Positions 48,641 to 60,492 of a stretch of DNA of 64,000 nt are shown here, in pieces (the first letter of the stretch is position 1; every line of letters starts with the position of its first letter). The DNA is from Pyrus communis. Lineage: Eukaryota; Streptophyta; Magnoliopsida; Rosales; Rosaceae. The position numbers were made by a program, and so were the translations under genes. The notes below the pieces were generated by a model, which saw nothing but the letters and a program-made list of their open reading frames with translations, had not been told where the DNA came from and did not search any database. Location of the stretch: positions 4,858,501 to 4,922,500 of the forward strand of contig NC_084819.1 of assembly GCF_963583255.1 (NCBI RefSeq), written 5' to 3'.

Positions 48641-49060
48641 AGTTTTGCTATTTTGTGGGTTGATCTCAAATGTCTAACACTATATAATTGCTATTTTATA
48701 TCATGAGAAGTCAATTGTATTTTGGCTGTTGTCGTTTTCCCTGTTTTATGCCAATTTCTGGCAATTACATTGTTTTCACATACTATACATTACTCAAATG
48801 GAATAATGTTAGGTAGATTATATTTTTAGATCAAATTTATAAGTCATGTGATTTGTCACTAATAGAAAATAAATACGTTAATTAACACTTAAGTAATAAT
48901 TCAATCGTCAACGACCACGTCATATTATTACAGAATTAAATAGACGGTGTCCCTACTGTTAGCCAGTTTGGATGACATAGAAAATGTTTAAAACTTTGGA
49001 TATTATGTTCTTGTTTCAATTGCAATAAGCTTTAACAGCCAATCATCCATTGCGCCCTTG
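47545..49060. other. Intergenic stretch
   Basis: AT-rich, with a TA microsatellite and T run at 48599-48641. The longest minus-strand ORFs here (47523-47912 and 48208-48423) have no recognisable domain. No supported gene. Confidence 0.5.
48599..48641. repeat. TA microsatellite followed by T run
   Basis: TATATATATATATATATATA continues from about 48599 to 48625, followed by a run of about 18 T. Confidence 0.9.
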
Positions 49061-49065
49061 CATGA

Positions 49066-49068
<3 letters not shown>

Positions 49069-49103
<35 letters not shown>

Positions 49104-49256
49104 GATATTATTTACACTAAACGAGTGGAGGGGTGGACTAAACCTCACAATGAGATATCAATAATGTAATTCAAATTTGCCTTTGGCGAAATCGAATCTA
49201 AAACATTTCAGTTACAAGTGAAAAGAAATATTCGTAAACTGTAGTACTAAATAGCT
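49069..49256 (-). mobile_element. SINE copy with 28-nt poly(A) tail
   Basis: On the minus strand the SINE ends ATAATATCATTTGTT followed by 28 A (T run at 49069-49096 on plus). CATGAC occurs on both sides (49061-49066 and 49257-49262), a possible target duplication. The body matches 11196-11372 in reverse, including TTTGGCGAAATCGAATCTAA (B-box side) and ACTGTAGTAC at the head. The intact tail indicates a relatively young retroposition by LINE machinery. Confidence 0.85.
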
Positions 49257-49262
49257 CATGAC

Positions 49263-50218
49263 TTATTTATTTATCTTTTCTCATTTTCAAACATAAATTT
49301 CATCGCGTCCCAAGTTGTTTTCATTTTTTATTGTGTAATTTAATGTAGAAATATTTCTTTTATCCAAATAAATAAAACTTAAAAACAAATTTTAAAATCG
49401 TAGTTCTGATGAACCACGACTTTATTTCATGTACTTTGGACTTATCACATCTTGTTTTCAGTTGACTATTATAATTTGTCCAACAAGAAATCCTTGAAAC
49501 TTATACATACGAATTTGATTTTTACAATGTCAATTTGGCACCACTATCCGTTATTTACTTTTGGGAAATTTTATTTAAACTTATGTAACCTATTTCTACA
49601 TCCAACTTACTTTATGCACCCATTTGATTTTTAACTAAATTATTAATATCTCTTTAAACCTTAATTTACTACCTAATATACCCCCATAAACCCAATTCAA
49701 TATGTGAATTTATTTTTACACCCATAACTGTTGGTCTCTCCTGACATCGTGCTTTGCTTTTCAAGGTTAGCTTTCAGATTATCATAAGTTATTAGGACTT
49801 TTTGGCAATACTATTTATGTAATTAGTATAGCTAGCTGTGTAATGCCTATTGGTTCCATAACTCCCGAGTTTAGTACATCAATGCAAACTAGTGTACTGC
49901 CTTTTGGATCCATAATTTTTGGTCTCTCCCGAGTTAAGTTATAGAACCATTGAATTTTGGCAATTAAAAGCTCCAATCATGATCTCTTCAAGCTGAGAGA
50001 TGAATATTGAACACCATTTCTTTAGAACTAAGTCTTAAGATTGATTAATTACACCATTTTCTTCTTCTTCTTCCTCCTTGAAATTGAACTCATACAGAAC
50101 AAGCATGCATGTCTCCAGTTCTGCTTTCTTAAGCTAGAAATAATATTTTTTATTCAACAATACCGATTCCAATAACAGCAATTGTGAGCCCGTGACCAAA
50201 ACCAGAGCCAAAAGCAAA
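49263..50218. other. Intergenic stretch
   Basis: AT-rich, no supported gene. A short direct duplication (AGTGTACTGCC.TTTGGATCC and TGCCTATTGGTTCC) occurs near 49840-49910. Confidence 0.45.
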
Positions 50219-50223
50219 CCATA

Positions 50224-51828
50224 TGTCACATCCCGGCCCGGGGCGGATCACTTCCCGGGCCCGCTCCACCACCGTAGCACGATATTGTCCGCTTTGGGCT
50301 TACCATTCCCTCACGGTTTTGTTTTTGGGAACTCACGAGCAACTTCCCAGTGGGTCACCCATCATGAGATTGCTCAAGCCCCTTCTCGCTTAACTTCGGA
50401 GTTCCTACAGAACCCGAAGCCAGTGAGCTCCCAAAAGGCCTCGTGCTAAGTAGGGATGGGAATATACATATAAGGATCATTCCCTTGTGTGATGTGGGAT
50501 GTCACAATCCACCCCCCTTAGGGGCCCGACGTCCTCGTCGGCACACCACGGTCAGGGTTAGGCTCTGATACCAAATTGTCACATCCCAGCCCGGGGCAGA
50601 ACTACTTCCCGGGCTCGCTCCACCACCGTAGCACGATATTGTCCGCTTTGGGCCCCGACCACGCCCTCACGGTTTTGTTTCTGGGAACTCACACGCGAAC
50701 TTCTTGATGGGTCACCCATCCTGGGAATGTTCTCGCACGCTACTCGCTTAGCTTTGGAGTTCCTACGGAACCCGAAGTCAGTGAGCTCCCAAAAGGCCTC
50801 GTGCTAGGTAGGAATTGGAATATACATTTAAGGATCATTCTCCTGGACGATGTGGGATGTCACAATCCACCCCCCTTAGGGGCCCGACGTCCTCGTCGGC
50901 ATATACGCGACCAGGGTTAGGCTCTGATACTAAATTGTCACATCCCGGCCCGGGCGGATCACATCTCGGGCCCGCTCCACCACCGTAGCACGATATTGTC
51001 CGCTTTGGGCTTACCATTCCCTCACGGTTTTGTTTTTGGGAACTCACGAGCAACTTCCCAGTGGGTCACCCATCATGGGATTGCTCTAGCCCCCTTCTCG
51101 CTTAACTTCGGAGTTCCTACGGGGTTAACTTCGGAGTTCCTACGGAACCCGAAGCCAGTGAGCTCCCAAAAGGCCTCGTGTTAGGTAGGAATTGGAATAT
51201 ACATTTAAGGATCATTCTCCTAGACGATGTGGGATGTCACAATCCACCCCCCTTAGGGGCCCGACGTCCTCGTCGGCACATACACGACCAGGGTTAGGCT
51301 CTGATACTAAATTGTCACATCACGGCCCGGGTTGGACTACTTCCCGGACCCGCTCCACCACCGTAGCACGATATTGTCCGCTTTGGGTTTACCATTCCCT
51401 CACGGTTTTGTTTTTGGGAACTCACGAGCAACTTCCCAGTGGGTCACCCATCATGGGATTGCTCCAGCCCAAAATTTGGTATCAGAGCCAATCCCTGGCC
51501 GGAAATGTGCCGACGAGGACGTCGGGCCCCTAAGGGGGGTGGATTGTAACATCCCACATCGCCCAGGGGAGTGATCCTTAAATGTATATTCCCATCTTTA
51601 CCTAGCACGAGGCCTTTTGGGAGTTCACTGGCTTCGGGTTCCGTAGGAACTCCGAAGTTAAGCGAGAAGGGGGCTAGAGCAATCCCATGATGGGTGACCC
51701 ACTGGGAAGTTGCTCGTGAGTTCCCAAAAACAAAACTGTGAGGGAATGGTAAACCCAAAGCGGACAATATCGTGCTACGGTGGTGGAGCGGGTCCGGGAA
51801 GTAGTCCAACCCGGGCCGGGATGTGACA
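50224..51828. mobile_element. Cassandra TRIM multimer: four minus LTRs plus one inverted LTR
   Basis: Minus-strand LTRs lie at 50224-50506, 50577-50864, 50936-51241 and 51313-51470 (truncated). They are separated by about 71-bp internal regions with the tRNA-iMet primer-binding site (TGGTATCAGAGCC type) and a polypurine tract (AAGGGGGGTGGA). An inverted internal region (51471-51544, primer site at 51477-51488) and a plus-strand LTR (51545-51828) follow. CCATA flanks the whole cluster (50219-50223 and 51829-51833). Each LTR contains a 5S rRNA-like block (for example 51648-51720, plus). No protein is encoded. Confidence 0.92.
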
Positions 51829-51833
51829 CCATA

Positions 51834-53400
51834 TATCTAAAACTACTATAATCTATGGGAGGAGATTTGAACTTAGGTAAAAGGAGGTGGACGCAAAAAA
51901 TTACAGTAAAATAACTTCTAAACTCTAAACAATTAAAATCAAACGAACAAAAAAAATTCATAAATTGAGTCATACCTTGATTGGAGGATTCAAAACTTCA
52001 AAATCACCATTCATCAATAAAAAAAACTTATTTTTCTCGATGAGAGCTATTAGGGTTTTAGCTAGAATGAACGTAGGATAAATAAAAAGTAATTGTAGGG
52101 TTTATTGATAAATTTGAGTTTTATTATTAATTTTATTTTGTACTTAATAGTAATTATGCAATAGGGTAAAATAGATTAAATTAGGTATAAAAAAAAGTTA
52201 CATGAATTTAAATAAAATTTTCCTTTACTTTTTTATATATTGGAAAAAGATGCTTATAGAACGAGTTCAATAATTCCAACCGTAGATGGTCCCCTGGTAA
52301 GGTATGAAAATTTGACCCTTAGGATTGTCCGCACAATACAAAGAACGAAGAGAGACGTACTTTCATGATTCAATTTTCCTCTTTTTTAATCTTTTAATTT
52401 TCTTTTTTAATTATTAACTATGAGCATGTTTATTTATTTTGTTTGGGATGGTAGGAACCAAATACCTGTTGTAATTAGTCACTAACAATACGGTCTAGTT
52501 TTATTTATTCATACTTATAAGTAAGAGCTTTAGATTCAAATCACATATATGACGAGTTTAATATTTACCTATTATGACAAATCACTAATTAATATTGTCA
52601 TGAAGTGCTTAACATCCTTTATCTCAACATTAGAGGTATTGTGTTCGAATCCTGTTTTTATAACTTGTATAAAAATGACGTATTTTAACCGCAAGTATAA
52701 TAAAAGCACCAAAAACCCAAGTATAGATAATCTGAATCCGTTTGATACCCAATAAAGAACAAAAGAAAGTTTCTTCTCCAAAATATAAAACTAATATAAC
52801 TTGAATAAGGTGATTAGTTTACAATTCTTCAAATAAAAAAAATAAAACAAAGAGGAATAACTTTCTGTTGGATACTTTGTATGTAAGATTTCTAACTTGC
52901 GTTTTTGTGTGCCGTTGTTGTGCTTATGACCGAAACAAGATTGCCTAGAGGTATGCGGTGCAACCTAAAATGGGTGTCACAAGTCGGGTAGCGTCAAATA
53001 TGAAGGTGTTTAAACTGAGCTCACATAACATTATCTGTGCTCAAGCTCGAGAAAAGCTCGTACACGTATGCTCAAGCTCGGCTCAAATGATTTTTTCAAG
53101 CTTGACCTTAGCTTTGGCTTGGCTTGGTTGTAAACCAAAGTCGAGTTTTTAATTGAAAGAATACATCCCAAAATAACTCAAAATAATAAGTTAAATTTTT
53201 ATGAAATGGTTATCCGTTCAACATCAAATGGTAGGAGTTGCTCACGAGTTTTATGAGCCGAACGTATCAATACTTAACCTCTGCTCACTTTTCTCGCAAG
53301 CTCAATATTTTGTTCAAATTAAACTTGTTTTGCTGATTAACCCAGCTTGAACGAGGCCAAAACAAGATAATGCAAGTCGAACTCGAACCGCTGTGGCCCG
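51834..53400. other. Intergenic DNA upstream of the H+-ATPase gene
   Basis: AT-rich, no supported gene. A diverged SINE copy lies at about 52487-52590 (TACGGTCTAGT, then ACTTATAAGTAAGAGCTTTAGATTC). A region near 53040-53150 repeats GCTCAAGCTCG-like words. Confidence 0.45.
52487..52590 (+). mobile_element. Decayed SINE head
   Basis: AATACGGTCTAGTTTTATTT matches the head of the SINE at 11205, followed by a diverged B-box-like segment (TTTAGATTCAAATC). The body is partial and there is no tail. Confidence 0.45.
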
Positions 53401-53472
53401 GTTTACATAACTAATGTGTATTTAGAAAGTCAATCATCAATCGGATACAGTTTTGGATTATAAACTTAAACG

Positions 53473-53574
53473 GTAAAAAGGAGTTTTTTATTTGTACGTA
53501 AGCATTTGAAAGAATAAGTACTGCCGTAAAAAGGAGTTTTTTGTACATAAGCATTTGAAAGAATAAGTACTGCC
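53473..53574. repeat. About 50-bp tandem duplication upstream of the H+-ATPase gene
   Basis: GTAAAAAGGAGTTTTTT...AAGCATTTGAAAGAATAAGT occurs at 53473-53525 and again at 53526-53574; the second copy is 4 bp shorter. It lies about 350-450 bp before the TATA-like box at 53921. Confidence 0.85.
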
Positions 53575-53920
53575 ATAGAGTCCGACGTTTTGTGACCAAA
53601 GAAACCAAAGAAGTACTTGATTGATCATTGATGGGCTTTTCAGGACTGCGACCTTTGAGTTTTCAATTCATTTTGTTTTACGTATGTCGTTCCCAGATCG
53701 GGAATCCCTCCTGCTTCTATGCAACAATGACCAATCCCTTCACTTTCAGACGTCAGTTTCTCGTATCTTTGGAGAGTACAGTTTTTGCTAAGCTGGATAT
53801 GCTGCGGCGTTGTTTCAGAAGCTCGCCATTTTGTCTTCTTCTTCCCAATTCTCTCTCATCTGTCAAAGACTGGCATATAATTCTTACGTCAGTGTCCTTT
53901 GCATGGCATTGGTTGCTCAG

Positions 53921-54694
53921 TATATATATTCCAACTTCTTGTAAGTTTTTCAATCGCTCTCTCCAACGGCACAAAAGGTCATCTTCTCTGGATTCTGGTT
54001 TTTGATCAGGGGTCTTGGTGTTTGGTGATCGCCGAGTATGTTCACCTGAAACAATTAAGCTGGCTGTTTTAAGTTCTCTCCGAAGGATTTGGTAAATTAA
54101 TTGGCATTTCAAGATTAAAGCCCTTTAGTTGTTTCTTTAACTCAAGAAATGTTCTAATCCAATCTAAATTGCGGGGAGGTGCACGCTACTTTAGCCAACT
54201 TGCGTTGCATATTACTTGTTTGAACTATGTTTTCTGTGGTGTTTGAAATTTTTATTTCTAGTACTGATCGACTATACTGAACAATTGATTGCCATCACAT
54301 ACTAAATCGTTTAATTTCCTTGCCATGCAATATCCAACGCTCTTTAATGACTGATGAGAGTCTTGATGATTTGATGAGGCAAAAACTACTGGGATTAGTT
54401 GCTAATCATTGAAATTTGAAATTTTCTGTTTATTTGTTTAGATGTAATTACTGTTTCTGATACTTAGAAACTCAATAAACAAGAAAATCCACTCAACTAA
54501 GCTGGATTTTTCATATTTCCAAACCACAAAGCAGATATTATAAGATGATTTAAGGAATAAAAACTTGTATTAGATGTGTGTTTTATTTGTTAAATACTTT
54601 TTGCATCCTTAAACTTTATTCTTATGACAAACTTCTGAATCCACAGATTGTCTATCTCTGCGTTCTCAGTGCGGGACAAGACAGTTGAGCCACG
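53921..54694 (+). promoter_or_regulatory. Putative core promoter and 5' leader (with intron) of the H+-ATPase gene
   Basis: TATATATATT at 53921-53930 may be the TATA box. The leader probably starts near 53955, and an intron is likely to end at about 54646 (CCACAG|ATTGTC), leaving a short leader exon before the ATG at 54695. A long 5' UTR intron is common in plant H+-ATPase genes. The donor was not pinned down. Confidence 0.45.
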
Positions 54695-57600
54695 ATGGAT
54701 GCCCTTGAGACTATTTTGAAGGAAGCTGTTGATCTGGTACATGTTCTTGATGTATTTACTTTTTGGTGTTAAACCAGGAAAACCTAAAGCTTTATGCTAA
54801 TTATAAAGTTCATATAAAACTTGTCTGCAAGAGGATTTTACCTATTATATTAGAGGGTTTTGAGTATTTTGGCAGTTTTATAAATCTTTAATATCCTGGC
54901 AGGAGAACATACCTGTTGAGGAGGTCTTCGAAAATTTGAAATGTACAGCTGCGGGTCTCAGTACTGACGAGGTACAAAAGCGGCTGGAGATGTTTGGCTA
55001 CAACAAACTTGAAGAGAAAAAGGTTTCAAATAACTTGTTTAAGCTTGTGCTTTTTCTTGTATTGTAATTAATTTTCAATAGATTGTTTCCTAACAAGAAT
55101 TTATTTTAGTAAGCCTTCACCTTCTTGCATTGTAACTCTGTCTTTCAAATTGCAGGAGAGTAAACTACTCAAATTTCTGGGATTTATGTGGAACCCTTTG
55201 TCTTGGGTTATGGAAGCAGCTGCGTTAATGTCCATATGTCTTGCGCGCGGAGGCGTAAGTTCCTAGTAGTTCATTTTACCATTGAGACTAGAGACTAGAT
55301 TTCTGAACTGATTTTTGTAAACTTTATTCTTTCAGGGACTGGGTCTGGATTATCACGATTTCGCGGGTATCATTATATTACTCATAGTTAATTCAACTAT
55401 AAGTTTTATAGAGGAAAACAATGCTGGTAATGCAGCTCAAGCCCTTATGGCAAGACTGGCTCCAAAGGCGAAGGTTACCCACATTTTTATATACCAGTTA
55501 CTTTTTCTTTCTGCGCTGAATGTTTCATTTGTTATGTTCCTTTCCATCATGTTGGTAGTTAACAAAATCTGAACAGGTTTTACGAGATGGAAAATGGAGT
55601 GAGGAAGATGCTTCTGTGCTGGTTCCTGGAGACATTATCAGTATCAAATTGGGTGATATTATTCCTGCTGATGCTCGTTTACTCCAAGGAGATCCTTTAA
55701 AAATTGATCAGGTAGCTAAGTCATATGTCGCTGTGTAATAAATCATTTCCGGACAGTTTCGGACTTTCTGTTAACTGTTTTTCTTGTTTTCAGTCCGCTC
55801 TTACAGGAGAGTCACTTCCAGTAACTAAGCATGCCGGTGATGGTGTATACTCTGGTTCAACATGTAAACAAGGCGAACTTGAAGCGGTTGTCATTGCAAC
55901 TGGAGTACATACCTTCTTTGGAAAAGCTGCCCATCTTGTTGAAAACACAACTCATGTTGGGCACTTTCAGCAGGTAGTATTTTTGGATAGTGCTATTCAC
56001 ACACCAATATTTACCTCCCACGCACCTTCGTCAATTTTCAGGAATTGAGAGGGGTGTGTGAGAAGTAAAAATGGGTGTGTGAATAGCACTACCCATATGT
56101 TTTACGGCCCTTTTCATGTTAATAGAGTGAGTTCACGTTCATGTTGCTAAAATGTCAAGCCAATAGACATGTTTCGTATGAGATGAGACGCTCATGAACA
56201 TACAATTGAGCAGCATTAAAACTATGAATTTGTTGCTTGAATGTAAGAAACAGTGAAATCTACCTATGCTAGAGTGTTTTGTCTTGAGCACGACAACTTT
56301 TTACTCGTTGCACATCTCTAAAGTACCATTTGGACTGATTGTTTCAGGTCTTAACATCTATTGGAAACTTTTGCATTTGTTCAATTGCCACTGGACTTGT
56401 GATTGAGCTCATTGTCTTCATTAGTCAAAATAGAGGTTATCGACCTTCGGTAGACAACCTTCTTGTACTACTTATCGGTGGCATCCCAATTGCTATGCCA
56501 ACAGTTCTGTCTGTCACCATGGCCATCGGTTCTCATCGGTTGGCTCAGCAGGTTCAACTAAAACCATGAAATTTTCCGTACTGAATTAGACCATCTATCT
56601 CTTCGGTTTGGAAATCAAATTAACTTGCTTGAGTTCATTTCAGGGTGCAATTACCAAGAGAATGACAGCTATTGAAGAAATGGCTGGGATGGATGTGCTC
56701 TGCAGTGATAAAACTGGAACTTTAACTCTCAACAAACTAACAGTGGACAAGAATTTGATAGAGGTGATAATCTTGTTCCTGTCGTATGGTTAAAGGGAGA
56801 CTTCTTGTTTACAGAGAAAAATTGAACCCTAGTATTCGATTATACGGACATTGATTTGATGAACACTTCCATTTGCAGGTCTTCGCCAGAGGTGTTGAAA
56901 AGGACACGGTTGTATTGATGGCTGCAAGAGCTTCAAGATTGGAAAATCAAGATGCTATTGATGCAGCAATTGTTGCCATGCTAGCTGATCCTAAGGAGGT
57001 AGTAGACTATATGACACAAAATGTTTATGTACCTGATTAAGCGTTTCAAATTTCAATTTAGTATTCCACACAATTCCAATATCAGTGCTATTGTTGTACA
57101 TAAGAAGTGCATAATTACACTATCGTATTACGCCAGGAAAAGAATGATGTTTCTGTGTAAAAATAGATATAGCACGTCAACTAATTTGGGAAGCTGTTAA
57201 ATTTGAAACTTTTCGAGAAATTAGACATTTTTATTCTCTACAGTTTCCAAACTTGCATATGCATTAATGTGTTTTCTTCACTAAAGCTTCCATGAGCTGA
57301 GTTTCTCTTTTGTCCATTTGTAAGGCTCGAGCGGGGATTACAGAAGTTCACTTCCTTCCATTCAATCCAACTGATAAAAGGACAGCACTTACATACATAG
57401 ACACAACCGGTAACATGCACAGGGTGAGCAAAGGTGCACCAGAGCAGGTACTTAATCTATCAATTTTAAATCTCAGTTTCTTAGTCCTTCACATTTAAAA
57501 ATGGCCTGAGTTTCAAAAATATTTGTTCTGTGTAATTTGTAGATACTCAATTTGGCAAGCAACAAATCAGAAATTGAAAAAAGGGTACACACAGTAATTG

Positions 57601-60335
57601 AAAAATTCGCAGAGCGTGGACTTCGTTCCCTTGCTGTTGCGCGGCAGGTAATTAACAAGATTTTAACAACCACTCCTGGATGTATGCTTTTCTGAAGCAT
57701 TATGGATGACAAGAGATATAATTTACAGGAAGTTCCTGCTGGTACAAAAGACAGTCCTGGTGGACCTTGGGAGTTTGTCGGTCTTCTCCCCCTATTTGAT
57801 CCACCACGTCATGACAGTGCTGAAACCATTAGAAGAGCTCTAGATCTGGGTGTGAGTGTTAAAATGATCACAGGGGATCAACTGGCAATTGGAAAAGAAA
57901 CTGGGAGACGACTTGGGATGGGCACAAACATGTATCCATCATCGGCGTTGCTTGGTGAAAATAAGAATAGTATCGATGGAACTCTAGTAATTGATGAACT
58001 CATTGAGAATGCTGATGGTTTTGCTGGTGTATTTCCTGGTAATCCTGTTTGTTACAGCTTGCAACTTTTGCTAGTCAATTTTGCATTGCTTCTGTCTGAT
58101 TTGATTCTTCATTGCAGAACATAAATATGAGATCGTGCAGCGATTACAAGGTAAGAAGCACATAGTCGGAATGACTGGTGATGGAGTCAATGATGCACCT
58201 GCTTTGAAGAAAGCAGACATAGGAATTGCTGTCGCCGATGCCACAGATGCAGCTCGTGGTGCATCTGATATAGTACTGACAGAACCTGGTTTGAGTGTGA
58301 TTATTAGTGCTGTTTTGACAAGCCGTGCAATCTTTCAAAGAATGAAGAATTACACAGTAAGGCGATCCTCTCCTCTTAATTCCTTTTGGAACTGAACCTG
58401 TAAGTGCGCCTGCTACTAAATTTTGGGGGTTGTTTTCCGTAACTGTGTTGGTTTTGTTTTCTTTTTTCAGATATACGCGGTATCTATAACAATACGTATT
58501 GTGGTAAGGAGCCCTCAATCTCTTTGATACATAGATTACTTGACATCTAAGGATACTGTAATGTGAGTTCTCAATTCTAACTGGGTTTGTTTTACAGCTC
58601 GGTTTCTTGTTGCTTGCGGTATTCTGGAAGTTTGATTTCCCTCCTTTTATGGTCCTAATCATTGCCATTCTTAATGATGGTAAGCATTACTAACCTTTTA
58701 CGTTCTATCATGTGTTGCGCTTGTCCGCAATAGGGTTTCTTGAGTGTGAATTCTCAGTTTCCTACTCATCTTTCATTTATTTTCCTTGTTGTTTCTGAAA
58801 ATATTTCGAAATTTTGAGCTATTTCCCAGGTACTATTATGACGATATCCAAGGACAGGGTTAAGCCATCTCCAGTTCCTGACAGTTGGAAGCTGAGTGAA
58901 ATCTTTGCAACCGGGATTGTGTTAGGCAGTTATCTGGCCGTTACCACAGTTATATTCTTCTCGATCATTTACGATACTAAATTTTTTCCGGTAATTGTTT
59001 CTTTTCTTAATTATGTGTTACTTCGTTCTGTTCTACTTTTGGCATAGATGAAATTGTTAGAAGCTCACATTTTGTACTTGATGACAATGATCAAGTTTTC
59101 ACCTTCTATTGTTCTCTCTCGCAGAATAAATTCGGTGTAAAAGATATCTTCAACGAGAATCTCTATTATACCAACAAGACCCTCAATCGGGGAATGAATG
59201 ACAAGCTTTCATCTGCTCTGTACCTTCAAGTTAGCACCATCAGCCAGGCTCTAATTTTTGTCACTCGCTCCCGAGGATGGTCATTCCTGGAAGTACCAGG
59301 TCTGCTTCTGCTTAGTGCTTTCGTAATTGCTCAACTGGTAAGTGGTTTCATGCTGTTTCAATCGAATAGCATTCAATTTTGTTTTCATATTAATCAAAAT
59401 TAACACATAGGAAGTTGTTTATGTACTTATTTATGCTCAGAAACTTTAGTCTTTATATTAAACTAACATGTAATTCACATTTGAAAATTAAATATTTTGC
59501 ATCCTTGCAGATTGCTACATTATTATCTGCTGTAGCAACATGGGAATTTGCTAGAATTCAAGCAATCGGCTGGAAATGGTGTGGTGTCGTGTGGATATAC
59601 AACATTCTAATCTACATGCTACTTGATCCTGTCAAGATTTTTGTTCGATATGCACTCAGTGGGAGGGCCTGGAGTTTGGTATTGAACAAAAGAGTAAGTG
59701 AATATGAACCATCCATCTCTTAATAATTTTGAAAAACCTTTTTTATTACGCGTTCTAACAGCATAGCAATGTATATGTGTATAAATTTGTAGACGGCTTT
59801 CAACACCCAAAAAGACTTTGGTAAAGAGTTCCGTGAGGCTGCATGGGCGGCAGAACAGCGGACAGTCCATGGCCTCCCATCTATGGAGGCAAAGAACATT
59901 CCTGAGAGGCACACATTCAGGGATGTTAGCATCATGGCTGAAGAAGCCAGGAGACGTGCAGAGATTGCAAGGTTGGTTCTCTTTCTTAAGTTGGACATTG
60001 ATCACAAAGCAATAGTATTCAAGTTTCAGAAGAAAATGATAACATAAGTACTATTCTCTTGCCAGACATATACTTACAGACCGTGACTCTGTACACTATA
60101 ATACTAGCGATCCAGATTCATAATTTGAAACATAAGATAGTTTGGCAAGAGAGCATTTCCGTAAATAATTTTTTACGATTTGTTTTGGCAGTGTTGTGTG
60201 TGTTGCCTAACTTTAAATTTTGGTGTTTCCTATCAATGCAGACTAAGGGAGCTTCACACTCTGAAGGGGAAGGTCGAGTCCTTTGCAAAGCTAAGGGGTT
60301 TAGACATCGAAACGAACCCAAATTACACTATCTAA
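54695..60335 (+). CDS. P3A-type H+-ATPase (AHA10/PH5-like), 20 exons, about 959 aa
   Basis: Proton-pumping P-type ATPase of the plasma membrane or, if truly PH5-like, the vacuole. Exons: 54695-54736, 54903-55022, 55156-55254, 55336-55473, 55577-55711, 55794-55973, 56348-56551, 56644-56763, 56879-56998, 57325-57447, 57543-57647, 57729-58038, 58118-58356, 58471-58503, 58598-58679, 58830-58990, 59125-59337, 59511-59693, 59793-59971, 60242-60335. All introns are GT-AG and the frame stays open. Key sites are present: TGES (182-185), the phosphorylated Asp328 in [13 protein letters not shown] (586-593), Asn106, Arg654 and the transport Asp683. The C-terminal regulatory domain ends NYTI with penultimate Thr958; the usual ending is YTV. 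NLIEVF and [15 protein letters not shown] suggest the AHA10/PH5 branch, judged from memory. Confidence 0.93.
55985..56094. mobile_element. 110-bp MITE in intron 6 of the H+-ATPase gene
   Basis: The ends are near-perfect inverted repeats of about 40 bp: GGATAGTGCTATTCACACAC at the left, and GGGTAGTGCTATTCACACAC read from the right end. Almost the whole element is a foldback. It starts 12 bp after the exon 6 donor. No clear target duplication was seen, so the superfamily is open. Confidence 0.8.
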
Positions 60336-60473
60336 GGGGCTACCCTATTTTCCCTCAAACTGTTACTACCTTGATATTTTTTTTCCCTGTTTGTTTTGTT
60401 TCCTTTCCTGTATTCTTAATTATCTTTTTACTTGTGTTGTATGGATTTGATCGACAGAAAGCTCTTATATGAA

Positions 60474-60492
60474 AATAAAATACATCAATAAA
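60474..60492 (+). terminator. Polyadenylation signals of the H+-ATPase gene
   Basis: AATAAA occurs at 60474-60479 and at 60487-60492, about 140-160 bp after the stop codon, a usual distance for plant 3' ends. Confidence 0.65.

Noticed and set aside
51648..51720. 5S rRNA gene
   Set aside because: The match covers only part of 5S and lies within Cassandra LTRs, which are known to carry 5S-derived promoter sequence.
58144..58668. 174-codon antisense ORF in the H+-ATPase gene
   Set aside because: It spans exons and introns of a conserved gene on the other strand and resembles no protein I know.
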